Shown: piece after piece, positions 1 through 6,241 of the stretch | Numbering within the stretch: the stretch's first letter is position 1 | Layout of the letters: each line of letters begins with the position of its first letter | Source of the DNA: Spirochaetia bacterium | Lineage (GTDB): Bacteria; Spirochaetota; Spirochaetia; Treponematales; Breznakiellaceae | Reading direction: 5' to 3' | Assembly: GCA_026002305.1 (NCBI GenBank) | Contig: BOBI01000040.1 | Coordinates: 1 to 15,585 of the forward strand | DNA length: 15,585 bases | Position numbers and translations under genes: made by a program | The notes under the pieces: model-generated | What the model saw: only the letters and a program-made list of their open reading frames with translations | Database searches by the model: none | Told to the model about the DNA's origin: nothing

Positions 1-145
1 TGTATGGGAATATTATAATAGGGGAAATAAATTTGCTCTTGTTTTTGCTAGGAATGAATTTATCTGGAGATTTGGAGAAAAAGACAAGTTAAGAGGCATT
101 TTTTTCGATGGATGTAACGCCGTTCCCTGTAGTGACGGATGTTAG
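1..145 (+). pseudogene. Partial inverted copy of the lipoprotein gene at 1029-1757
   Basis: Bases 1-104 are an exact reverse complement of 1172-1275, inside the lipoprotein gene on the other strand. Read from base 2, the copy translates in frame as the internal lipoprotein segment (VWEYYNRGNKFAL... to KLRGIF). It then runs into unrelated codons and stops at TAG 143-145. It has no start in the window and no lipoprotein C-terminus, so it is a fragment. Identity ends in a T run, which is 7 long here and 6 in the parent gene. Perfect identity over 104 bases means the copy is recent, or that it is a chimera made during amplification or assembly. It directly abuts the broken leucine-rich-repeat gene. 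Confidence 0.85.
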
Positions 146-969
146 ATTATCACAATCACGAAAAACATCTTGCCAATGGATGTAACGCCATCCGGTATTT
201 TTACGGATGTCAGGTTACTTTTTCCACGAAACACTTTACCATCAAAGGATACGGTGCCTTCCGGTATTACAATATTGCCGCCGGGTCCGGTGTATTTCAC
301 AATTATCATGCCGCTTCCGTCCTCACCCGGTTTTGTCTCAAACCCATTTTCTAACGCTTCCAAAACAGGGCGAAACTTTTCAAACAACACATCATACTGG
401 GCTTGTTGCTCTTTGTTTAACTGAACCGATGGAATAGATACGATTTTTTTTATACCGTTTACGTCTTCCGCTGTTTTGGCATTTGCGAGCATCCAGTCAA
501 TAGTCCGGGTATAATCAAATTTCACCGTTGGGAAATACTTTCCAAGATACTTGAAATAATCGCTGGGTGATGAATACCCCATGATTGGCGTAGCGATATA
601 ATTGTCGTGATTCCAAGACCTGTTTGTTAGAATAACCCTGGCGAGGTCTTCCTCAAGGGGAACACGCCCCTCGGTTACCGGCACAAAATCGTTGAAGAAT
701 ATCATCAGATTGTTCAACACATTGAATGCAACCCGCATTCTGTTTCCAATTTCCTGATTTTCAGCCACGGTATTATTATCAGCGTCAACGAGTTTTGCCA
801 ATGCCGCCAGGGTTTTTTCAGAATCAAGCTCAGTGAGTGCTTCGCCATGCGCCAGAATCGATTTTTTATACTCGTTAGCCTCTTTCTGGGTTAACACTTT
901 AACTCGGTTAATATGGCCAATCTGAAGACCGATAAGCTCCGCGAAGGCATCATAAACGCTTTTTGGCAC
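107..969 (-). pseudogene. BspA-type leucine-rich-repeat protein, frameshifted and truncated
   Basis: The open frame from GTG 969 to TAA 142 encodes 275 residues. About 210 residues have no family I recognise. They are followed by a short beta-type lead-in (IIVKYTGPGGNIVIPEGTVSF) and one BspA-type repeat (NLTSVKIPDGVTSIG). The reading then degrades to KMFFVIVII and stops. In the neighbouring frame the same DNA continues with DVFRDCDNLTSVTTGNGVTS, the expected next repeat, so one base is missing near 172-176. The restored frame reaches about 107, where the inverted lipoprotein fragment begins. Proteins with these repeats are usually exported or surface exposed; no signal peptide is visible here. 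The start is doubtful: GTG 969 has no Shine-Dalgarno sequence, and the frame stays open back to a TGA at 1108-1110 without any ATG or TTG. The gene is therefore probably broken at both ends. Confidence 0.7.
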
Positions 970-1028
970 ATAGGAAATCTCGCCATCGTCCCCATAGGGA
1001 AGTTCAACAAAAGTTACTCCGCCTGCCT

Positions 1029-1757
1029 TTATAACTTTTTCAAAGTTATACCCGAAAACTTTAGTTCCTGACCGGAATATTGTATAGACAAAATACCACC
1101 AAATCTCTCAACCCATTTTTTGCCTTTTAATTCGTACATCAAAGGCAATATGATTTTATCATCCTCAATAGAAAAAATGCCTCTTAACTTGTCTTTTTCT
1201 CCAAATCTCCAGATAAATTCATTCCTAGCAAAAACAAGAGCAAATTTATTTCCCCTATTATAATATTCCCATACACCTTCAAAAGGGCTGGCATCAGGAC
1301 TTGCCGGATCAGGTACTAATTCCTGACTAACATCAATGGTAGTTCTGGGGGTACCGACTATAGTAAGTTTCGCTCCTTGATTAACAGTACCCAGTGTTAC
1401 AGCATAGATATAGCCCGGTAAAAAATCGAATGTTCCATCCACGGTATTCTCAGTTTCATATCCAATTCCGCCGCCTTTCTGGTAAACTTGCATAGTATGC
1501 TGTCCGGCCGGTATTTGAATTCGCTTACTTCCTGCTAATGCATTCATCTTTAAACCGGTTGATACTCCGTCAAATTTGGTGATCGCGCATTGGACGATCA
1601 CGATAATACAACTTTCTTCCACCGGAACAGTCGGATCATACACAGCCGGTGCGCCAGTACTTGCACATCCTGCCAGAACCAATCCGAATGTTAGTACTTT
1701 TGCCAACATTCCTGCTGCCCTGCGGGCAGCTTGCACAAAAAATCTGTTTCGCTTCAT
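1029..1757 (-). CDS. Small lipoprotein, spirochete-type, unknown function
   Basis: I place the start at ATG 1757, giving 242 residues, because AAGGAG (1766-1771) lies eight bases upstream; a TTG at 1763 is too close to that site. The N-terminus is a lipoprotein signal peptide with a basic head (MKRNRFF...), a hydrophobic stretch and the lipobox LVLAGC. Cys31 would be the lipidated residue, so the product should be anchored in a membrane facing the periplasm or cell surface. After it come a Pro-rich segment (DPTVPVEES), a beta-rich domain with IPAGQHTMQVYQKGGG, and a C-terminal half with WEYYNRGNKFALVFARNEF. This arrangement resembles small paralogous lipoproteins common in treponemes, which have no defined role. 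An exact 104-bp inverted copy of its middle lies at the window's left edge. Its stop codon falls within the frame of the next, broken gene. Confidence 0.8.
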   Translation of the reverse strand: MKRNRFFVQAARRAAGMLAKVLTFGLVLAGCASTGAPAVYDPTVPVEESCIIVIVQCAITKFDGVSTGLKMNALAGSKRIQIPAGQHTMQVYQKGGGIGYETENTVDGTFDFLPGYIYAVTLGTVNQGAKLTIVGTPRTTIDVSQELVPDPASPDASPFEGVWEYYNRGNKFALVFARNEFIWRFGEKDKLRGIFSIEDDKIILPLMYELKGKKWVERFGGILSIQYSGQELKFSGITLKKL

Positions 1758-1765
1758 TTTCAAGT

Positions 1766-1771
1766 CTCCTT
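1766..1771 (-). promoter_or_regulatory. Shine-Dalgarno site deciding the lipoprotein start
   Basis: Read on the minus strand this is AAGGAG, eight bases before ATG 1757. It supports that ATG over the TTG two codons upstream. Confidence 0.6.
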
Positions 1772-1849
1772 ATGTGCCTTGCACACACGCGGTCTATTCC
1801 CGCCGTCAAATTTGTTTATGTTTAACCGCACAAGCGGATAAAACCTTTG

Positions 1850-2514
1850 TCACGGTATCAATTCCGATACCAGCGGCCCCCACGGGCCTTTCTTGCCTTC
1901 ATTTTCTATTTGCACCGCCAACCATGCCGTCTTCCCGCTGTCCCCGAAGTCGAATTCGATTACTTCTTTTTTCCGTTTGGCAAAGAATGATTTGTGTAAT
2001 CATCGAGGCTGGCGGGAGGCGTTTCTCCTTGGGCTACCACGCTGTACCATATCCTGAAGCCTTTGTTGGCGGGGTCGGCGGGGTTTCCGGTAACGTAGAT
2101 GATTTTTATGCCCAGTTCGTGCCGTCCCACGAGGTAGGTTTCTATGGTTGCCTGGGCGGTCGGGGTTCCGCTGGCAGTGGGGGTATGGTCGGGGATTTTC
2201 AGCCCCAGACTGACGAGGTCGGCATCGGTGAGCGGCGGCACATAGAAAAACCGCTTCTTCATATCCCGCATTTTGGCGATCATTGCCTCAAATGCGGTTT
2301 TGCATTGGGCGATTGCCACCGGAGTCCGGGTGGTTTCGTTTTTTTCTACAGCAATGGCATTCCCGGCATCTTCAACAAGGCCGGCCAGTTCGGCTTTGTC
2401 CGCTTCGGTGATTTTCCATGCGGCGCCTTCCGTTGCGAGAACGGCCAGCCAGTCTTTGGCCATTGCAAGCTGTTCTGTGCGTGTTTTAGGCAGCCAGTCT
2501 TTGTTTGTTGCCAT
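1850..2514 (-). CDS. Hypothetical protein with -1 frameshift extension
   Basis: ATG 2514 is preceded by AAGGAG with a seven-base spacer. The zero frame gives 184 residues ending NGKKK at TAA 1960-1962. The N-terminal half is mostly helical and Ala/Glu/Lys-rich (WLPKTRTEQLAMAKDWLAVL). It is followed by YVPPLTDADLVSLGL and a predicted beta segment (IYVTGNPADPANKGFRIWYS) that looks like an Ig or fibronectin-type fold. The -1 frame continues without interruption for 38 residues (EVIEFDFGDSGKTAWLAVQ through GPWGPLVSELIP) to TGA 1850-1852. From memory, homologs in Treponema and Bacteroidetes end this way in a single frame. The shift point is A AAA AAG (1972 to 1966), the slippery heptamer used in dnaX. 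Either both products are made by programmed slippage (184 and 221 residues), or one A was lost from a seven-A run by mutation or sequencing error. The function is unknown. Confidence 0.65.
1966..1972 (-). promoter_or_regulatory. Candidate -1 frameshift slippery heptamer
   Basis: On the minus strand the zero-frame codons read GGA AAA AAG, giving the exact X XXY YYZ heptamer A AAA AAG. Slipping back one base yields AAA AAA GAA GTA ATC and opens the family's usual C-terminus. The zero-frame stop lies one codon beyond the heptamer. Downstream is the palindrome TCGAATTCGA (1950-1959), but I see no strong stem-loop. Confidence 0.45.
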
Positions 2515-2521
2515 GTGTTTG

Positions 2522-2605
2522 CTCCTTATTGATGTTCCCTTTTGGGGTGCGGGGGCTTCCCTTTGCAGTGAAGAGGCTCCCTTTTGAGTCGGCGGGACTC
2601 CCCTT
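2522..2605 (-). repeat. Ladder of Shine-Dalgarno-like motifs upstream of the hypothetical gene
   Basis: Read on the minus strand, four purine motifs of the form AAGGGGAG, AAAAGGGAG, AAAGGGAA and AAAAGGGAA recur every 20-22 bases (their CCC cores on the plus strand centre near 2602, 2580, 2560 and 2538). The functional AAGGAG (2522-2527) follows. The sequences between them are not conserved, so this is a degenerate tandem repeat of about 21 bp. Only the last copy is correctly spaced from ATG 2514. Confidence 0.5.
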
Positions 2606-2701
2606 GAGGCTGTTTTTGCCTGAAAACGAGGAATTTTGCGTAAAAAGCGGGTGTTTTGTAGTTCTGTCTAGTAGATTTTTTTGAGGCTTTTCTGTATGAT
2701 A

Positions 2702-2757
2702 TGAGCCGTGAGCCGTGAGCCGTGAGCCGTGAGCCGTGAGCCGTGAGCCGTGAGCCG
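2702..2757. repeat. Heptanucleotide tandem array (TGAGCCG) x8
   Basis: Eight perfect, uninterrupted copies of TGAGCCG occupy 56 bases. Perfect short tandem copies expand and contract by replication slippage. The unit length is not a multiple of three, so any reading frame through it would change register with copy number. It lies about 190 bp upstream of ATG 2514, probably in that gene's leader or promoter region. Confidence 0.95.
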
Positions 2758-2817
2758 TAGGGCGGTTTCTGGCTGTATATTTGCCATTACTTGCAACATG
2801 AGAATATTTTATCACAA

Positions 2818-2846
2818 ATTTAAATAATGTGCATAGGTCTTTACAA
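2818..2846 (-). promoter_or_regulatory. Possible promoter for the minus-strand hypothetical gene
   Basis: On the minus strand TTGTAA (2846-2841) is followed by 17 bases and then TTAAAT (2823-2818), each matching four of six consensus positions. A transcript from here would carry the heptamer array in its long leader. The surroundings are AT-rich, so chance matches are likely. Confidence 0.25.
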
Positions 2847-2876
2847 AAAATGTGAAAAATGGCAGTTTTCTTTTTG

Positions 2877-2895
2877 CCGCCGCATATTGCGGCGG
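2877..2895. repeat. Perfect GC-rich hairpin
   Basis: CCGCCGCA (2877-2884), loop TAT, TGCGGCGG (2888-2895) forms an eight-base-pair stem. A T-rich run precedes it on the plus strand, but neither strand has a T run directly after the stem, so it is not a classical Rho-independent terminator. It may be a REP-like element. Confidence 0.6.
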
Positions 2896-3272
2896 GGGGC
2901 TGCCTCTAGCAACCCCAAAACAGTAAAACCACACATTAGGGCCGGAAAAGGCTGTTTTTTTGGGAAATTCCCCTATAATTTACGCCAAAGGCGTACCCCA
3001 TTATTTATTCTTCCGGTTAGCGGCGTAGTCGCTTGGCTATAATTATTATATTTTATTCTTCTTCTTAAAAAACAGTAAAGTTCCCCTGCCAAGGATGGCA
3101 CGGTGCGACGAATACGTTGGGGCAAAATAATTTTGCGTTTGCGATGGTCTTTATAATTATTTCTTAAAGTTTTTTCTTTATTCCATTATTATTTTTATAT
3201 TATTTACAAAAAAGCATAGGGTGGGCAATGGCACATAACGTGAAAGCTATACGACGTTTTTTCGTAGGCCAA

Positions 3273-3286
3273 GCCGCTACTGCGGC
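3273..3286. repeat. Small hairpin nested in an inverted repeat
   Basis: GCCGC-TACT-GCGGC forms a five-pair stem. It lies inside the wider inverted repeat GCTATACG (3246-3253) / CGTATAGC (3291-3298). The wording GCCGCTACTG is echoed in the nearby repeat copies, which suggests a decayed repeat element. Confidence 0.45.
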
Positions 3287-3307
3287 GCAGCGTATAGCGT
3301 AAATGCT

Positions 3308-3391
3308 GGTTAAAGTGCCGCTGGTGAGAAAAAAAAGATAACGTTCCGATAGCCCCTATGTTAGCGTCAAAGGCGTTTTTCTGCTTTTGCC
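3308..3391. repeat. Dispersed repeat, copy 1
   Basis: This copy begins GGTTAAAGTGCCGCTGGTG and passes through AAAAGATAACGTTCCGATAG and CCCCTATG. It ends with a 30-bp core (3360-3389) starting GTTAGCGTCAAAGGCG and finishing CTGCTTTTG. The core is identical in copies 2 and 3, and the flanking part matches copy 3. Confidence 0.8.
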
Positions 3392-3544
3392 GGGAAAGGC
3401 GGCGTGCGGTTTATGCAGCGTGTGCCCTTTGGCTGAATTACCCGACAAAAGCAGAGGTGCATTTAGTTCTGAAATTGGTACTATGATGCAAACGCTCGCA
3501 GGTTCCATCGTGGAATGGACAGGAGCTGCCTGTTTCTTCCCTGT

Positions 3545-3574
3545 GTTAGCGTCAAAGGCGTTTTTCTGCTTTTG
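3545..3574. repeat. Dispersed repeat, copy 2 (core only)
   Basis: This is the 30-bp core alone, identical to copies 1 and 3. It lacks their left flank and is instead preceded by GGTTCCATCGTGGA (3501-3514), a motif that recurs with one change at 3874-3887. Confidence 0.85.
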
Positions 3575-3709
3575 CTATATAGGCGGCGTACGGCTTATGC
3601 GCAGAGGCATTTTTATTTCTGCTTTTCTCGGAACTGCGGTAAAAGGTCAAAGGTTCTATAGCGTAGCGTGAAGGATGTATTTGTTCGGGTTAGCTGGTAC
3701 GAATGGGGG

Positions 3710-3729
3710 AAACAGCTACCGCTGTTTTT
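3710..3729 (+). terminator. Weak terminator-like hairpin
   Basis: AAACAGC (3710-3716), loop TACC, GCTGTTT (3721-3727), with the T run at 3725-3729 overlapping the stem end. The stem is short and AT-weighted, and no gene lies immediately upstream, so any function is uncertain. Confidence 0.25.
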
Positions 3730-3767
3730 CTATGTTCTTAAATCCAATACGCTCCTGCGTTATGTCG

Positions 3768-3851
3768 GTTAAACCGCTACTGGCGATTAAGGAAAAGATA
3801 ACGTCCGAATAGCCCCTATGTTAGCGTCAAAGGCGTTTTTCTGCTTTTGAA
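3768..3851. repeat. Dispersed repeat, copy 3
   Basis: It begins GGTTAAACCGCTACTGGCG and continues through AAAAGATAACGTCCGAATAG to the identical 30-bp core at 3820-3849. It is the closest full-length relative of copy 1. Confidence 0.8.
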
Positions 3852-3860
3852 GTAGAGGCG

Positions 3861-3986
3861 GATGACGCTGAAAGGTTCCATTGTGGAGCGTATTGCGTCA
3901 TGCCGGTTAAACCGCTTCTGGTGGTCAAGGGAAAGATAACGGCCGGATAGCACTAACGCGAAACAATGGGTTCTTTCAGCGTCATC
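3861..3986. repeat. 126-bp segment with 14-bp terminal inverted repeats
   Basis: GATGACGCTGAAAG (3861-3874) is the exact reverse complement of CTTTCAGCGTCATC (3973-3986). The 98 bases between include a diverged fourth copy of the dispersed repeat (from 3904, GGTTAAACCGCTTCTGG...). The layout resembles a miniature inverted-repeat element, but I see no flanking target-site duplication. Confidence 0.5.
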
Positions 3987-4069
3987 TGTTTTTGTGTTAA
4001 AGGCAGAAAAATGTATTTGGAGCGGGGGATTTATTAGAATTCAAAATTGCTGTACTGCAATGCGCCGCC

Positions 4070-4097
4070 TTGACTTATCTTTGAAAACAAACATAAA
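4070..4097 (+). promoter_or_regulatory. Candidate promoter of the pgsA-like gene
   Basis: TTGACT (4070-4075, five of six matches) is separated by 16 bases from CATAAA (4092-4097, four of six). The predicted start of transcription falls at about 4104-4106, on the initiation codon. Together with the absence of a Shine-Dalgarno site, this would give a leaderless or nearly leaderless mRNA. Confidence 0.35.
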
Positions 4098-4105
4098 ATT
4101 TCTTA

Positions 4106-4711
4106 ATGAGGGTTGCAGACACGCTTTCGCTTTCACGCATAGCATTCGCGCCGGTTTGGACGGCTGTTTATTTTTTATCGTTTAATTTTGAGCAGTCAAG
4201 ATGGATAATTTTATCGGTGCTGTTGGTGGTTCTCTCCCTTGTAGAGCTTACCGATTTTCTTGACGGCTACGCGGCGCGAAAACTTAACCAAGTTAGCGAC
4301 ATAGGCAAGCTCTTAGATCCATTTTGCGACACGATACTTCATATCAGTATTTTTCTCTGCTTTACCGTTACGCGCCTTATGCCGGCTGTTGTTTTTTTGT
4401 TAATCATGTGGCGCGAATTCGGAATGCTCTTTATAAGAATGGTATGTATCAAAAACGGCACAGCCATAGCGGCACGCGCCGGAGGAAAAATAAAAACCGT
4501 TTTATACATAACATCTGTTTTTTGCGCGCTGGTCTGCGATATTATCCGCTCCGTTTTTACCGCTGGTACCTTTGAATTACAATTTCACATTTCCGCAGAT
4601 GTTTTACAGATAACGTGTACAATCCTTTTTACGCTCTGCGCCGTTGCCGCATACGTTTCCTTTATCGACTATTTGATCCACTTTAAAAAAACAATCAGCA
4701 AATCCGTGTGA
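4106..4711 (+). CDS. pgsA: CDP-alcohol phosphatidyltransferase, PgsA-like
   Basis: This 201-residue integral membrane enzyme belongs to the CDP-alcohol phosphatidyltransferase family. Such enzymes transfer a phosphatidyl group from CDP-diacylglycerol to an alcohol; PgsA uses glycerol-3-phosphate to make phosphatidylglycerol phosphate. The complete family signature D-x2-D-G-x2-A-R-x8-G-x3-D-x3-D is present, from TDFLDGYAAR through DIGKLLDPFCD, so all catalytic acidic residues are intact. The N-terminus (DTLSLSRIAFAPV) matches the usual TLSRI lead-in. About five or six hydrophobic segments follow, and the length is normal for PgsA. ATG 4106 is the only reasonable start because an in-frame TAA lies at 4094-4096. 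There is no Shine-Dalgarno site. The substrate is assigned by resemblance; a phosphatidylinositol or other phosphatidyl-alcohol synthase is possible. The gene converges on gltD, with 34 bp between the stops. Confidence 0.85.
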   Translation: MRVADTLSLSRIAFAPVWTAVYFLSFNFEQSRWIILSVLLVVLSLVELTDFLDGYAARKLNQVSDIGKLLDPFCDTILHISIFLCFTVTRLMPAVVFLLIMWREFGMLFIRMVCIKNGTAIAARAGGKIKTVLYITSVFCALVCDIIRSVFTAGTFELQFHISADVLQITCTILFTLCAVAAYVSFIDYLIHFKKTISKSV

Positions 4712-4745
4712 TAATGAGGCGCTCCCGTAAATTCCGCGCTGCCGC

Positions 4746-6194
4746 CTACAGTGTTTTAGCTATAGCTTCCGCAGCGGCCTTTCCGTCGGCCATGGCACGG
4801 CATACAAGGCTTGCACCGTTGCGGCTATCACCCGCAGCCCATACCTTTGGGTTGGAAGTGTGAAAACTGCCCCTTGTGCGAATGTTGCCGCGTTCGTCGA
4901 TGGCAAGACCTAAATCGGCGACAAGGCCTTCTTGCACAACATGGGTAAAGCCCATCGCAAGCAGCACCAGATCGGCTTCGATTTCAAAATCCGATCCGGC
5001 AACTTCTTTTGAAACAGGCCGCCCGTTTTCCGTACCCCATTCAACTTTGCAAACATTAACAGCCTGAACCGCGCCATTACCACCGGTAAAGGCTTTTGTG
5101 TTCACAGACCACAACCTGTCGCAGCCCTCCATGTGGGAACTGGAAGTCTTAAACAGAATTGGCCACAGCGGCCAAGGCTGGGAGGAGGGCCTGTGCTCCG
5201 GCGGCTTAGGCAGGACCTCAACCTGCGTAACCTTTTCGGCGCCCTGCCGGTTGGCGGTTCCAACACAGTCCGAGCCGGTGTCGCCGCCGCCTATAACAAG
5301 CACCTTTTTGCCGAAAGCGTTTACCGGGGCAAAGGCGTCTTTTTCGGTTGCCAGTGTCCGGTTTTGCAGGGAAAGAAAGTCCAGAGCCTGAACGATGCCG
5401 GAAAGCTCGCGTCCCGGAGCCTTTAAATCGCGGGCATCGCGGGCGCCTATCGTTATTAAAATTAGGTCGTATTCACTTTCAAGTTTTTTGGCATCGATAA
5501 CCTCGGCGCCGCCGCCTGTTGTGCCGAAAGCGAAGTGCCCGCCGCCAACGCGGGTATTTGTCTTAAAAATCACGCCTTCGGCCTCTAAAAGGCGCACACG
5601 GCGGTCGATAAAGTCTTTATTCAGCTTAAAATTCGGTATCCCGTAACGCAAATAACCGCCAACCGTGCGATCGGCCTCGTAAACCACCACCGTAAAGCCC
5701 TGCCGGTTCAAAAAATAGGCCGTGGACAGACCCGCGGGCCCCCCGCCGATAACGGCGACCTTCTTTTTATTGCGTTTTTTGGGCGGACGCGGCGCCACAA
5801 TGCCGTTCTCAAAGGCCTTTTCGATAACGGCAAGCTCATTTTGCCTAATCGTAACCGGCGCATCGTTAGCGCCCAGCACACAAGACGCCTCGCAAAGCGC
5901 GGGACACACACGTCCCGTAAACTCCGGAAATGGATTCGCCTCCTGCAGAATAGCCCACGCGCCAACCCAGTCGCCGCGAAAAAGCCTGTCCTGATACTCC
6001 GGCATCAAGTTTGCAAGCGGACACGCCCAATGACAAAACGGCACACCGCAATCCATACAACGGCTCGCCTGCGCGCGCCTCTCATCGTCGGGAAGCTGCT
6101 CCTCAACCTCGCTATAGTCGTTGATACGCTCCTCAACCGGCCTGTAGCCCGAAACTTTACGTTTTACGTGTAAAAAACCTTTAGGGTCGCCCAT
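4746..6194 (-). CDS. gltD: Glutamate synthase small subunit (NADPH)
   Basis: This 482-residue protein is the beta (small) subunit of glutamate synthase. It oxidises NADPH and passes electrons to the large subunit, which makes glutamate from glutamine and 2-oxoglutarate in the cytosol. N-terminal cysteines for iron-sulfur clusters are present at residues 46, 49, 54 and 58 (CMDCGVPFCHWAC) and at 97, 101 and 105 (CPALCEASC). The FAD-binding motif VIGGGPAGLSTAY lies near residue 148 and the NADPH motif VIGGGDTGSDCVG near 300. A final FAD-contact motif, WAAGDSRNGASLV, starts near 452. The length is typical. ATG 6194 starts the usual MGDPKGFLHVKRK; the upstream GGAG is only two bases away, so initiation may be weak or coupled. 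gltB is not in the window. It lies 47 bp after argB and probably shares its transcript. Related pyridine-nucleotide oxidoreductases share the fold, but the full-length match favours GltD. Confidence 0.93.
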   Translation of the reverse strand: MGDPKGFLHVKRKVSGYRPVEERINDYSEVEEQLPDDERRAQASRCMDCGVPFCHWACPLANLMPEYQDRLFRGDWVGAWAILQEANPFPEFTGRVCPALCEASCVLGANDAPVTIRQNELAVIEKAFENGIVAPRPPKKRNKKKVAVIGGGPAGLSTAYFLNRQGFTVVVYEADRTVGGYLRYGIPNFKLNKDFIDRRVRLLEAEGVIFKTNTRVGGGHFAFGTTGGGAEVIDAKKLESEYDLILITIGARDARDLKAPGRELSGIVQALDFLSLQNRTLATEKDAFAPVNAFGKKVLVIGGGDTGSDCVGTANRQGAEKVTQVEVLPKPPEHRPSSQPWPLWPILFKTSSSHMEGCDRLWSVNTKAFTGGNGAVQAVNVCKVEWGTENGRPVSKEVAGSDFEIEADLVLLAMGFTHVVQEGLVADLGLAIDERGNIRTRGSFHTSNPKVWAAGDSRNGASLVCRAMADGKAAAEAIAKTL

Positions 6195-6241
6195 GGCTCC
6201 ATGATATTATTATTGGCGGGGGTTGTTCAAGTTTGTTTCAC

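Larger units (their letters stand above)
2515..4105. other. Gene-poor repeat-rich region
   Basis: No protein-coding gene can be supported in this 1.6-kb stretch. From left to right it holds the motif ladder, the TGAGCCG heptamer array, a possible minus-strand promoter (2818-2846), a GC-rich hairpin (2877-2895) and an AT-rich section (about 3040-3210). The rest is a mosaic of short dispersed repeats (3246-3986) containing several small hairpins. The open frames here, such as 3387-3671, show no recognisable domain and run through the repeats. Confidence 0.6.

Noticed and set aside
1576..2532. Plus-strand open frame of 318 codons
   Set aside because: It is antisense to two minus-strand genes with good ribosome sites, lacks its own, and its protein (Cys/Arg/Pro-rich) resembles nothing recognisable.
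2702..2757. Short repeats considered as a CRISPR array
   Set aside because: The units are seven bases, directly adjacent and without spacers, and no cas genes are present.
2486..2815. Minus-strand open frame of 109 codons containing AHGSRLT and KGS repeats
   Set aside because: It is only the translation of the heptamer array and the motif ladder, starts at an unsupported GTG, and overlaps the start of the real gene.
2877..2895. Hairpin considered as a Rho-independent terminator
   Set aside because: No T run follows the stem on either strand and no gene ends next to it.
3387..3671. Plus-strand open frame of 94 codons
   Set aside because: It runs through two copies of the dispersed repeat, has no ribosome site and no recognisable domain.
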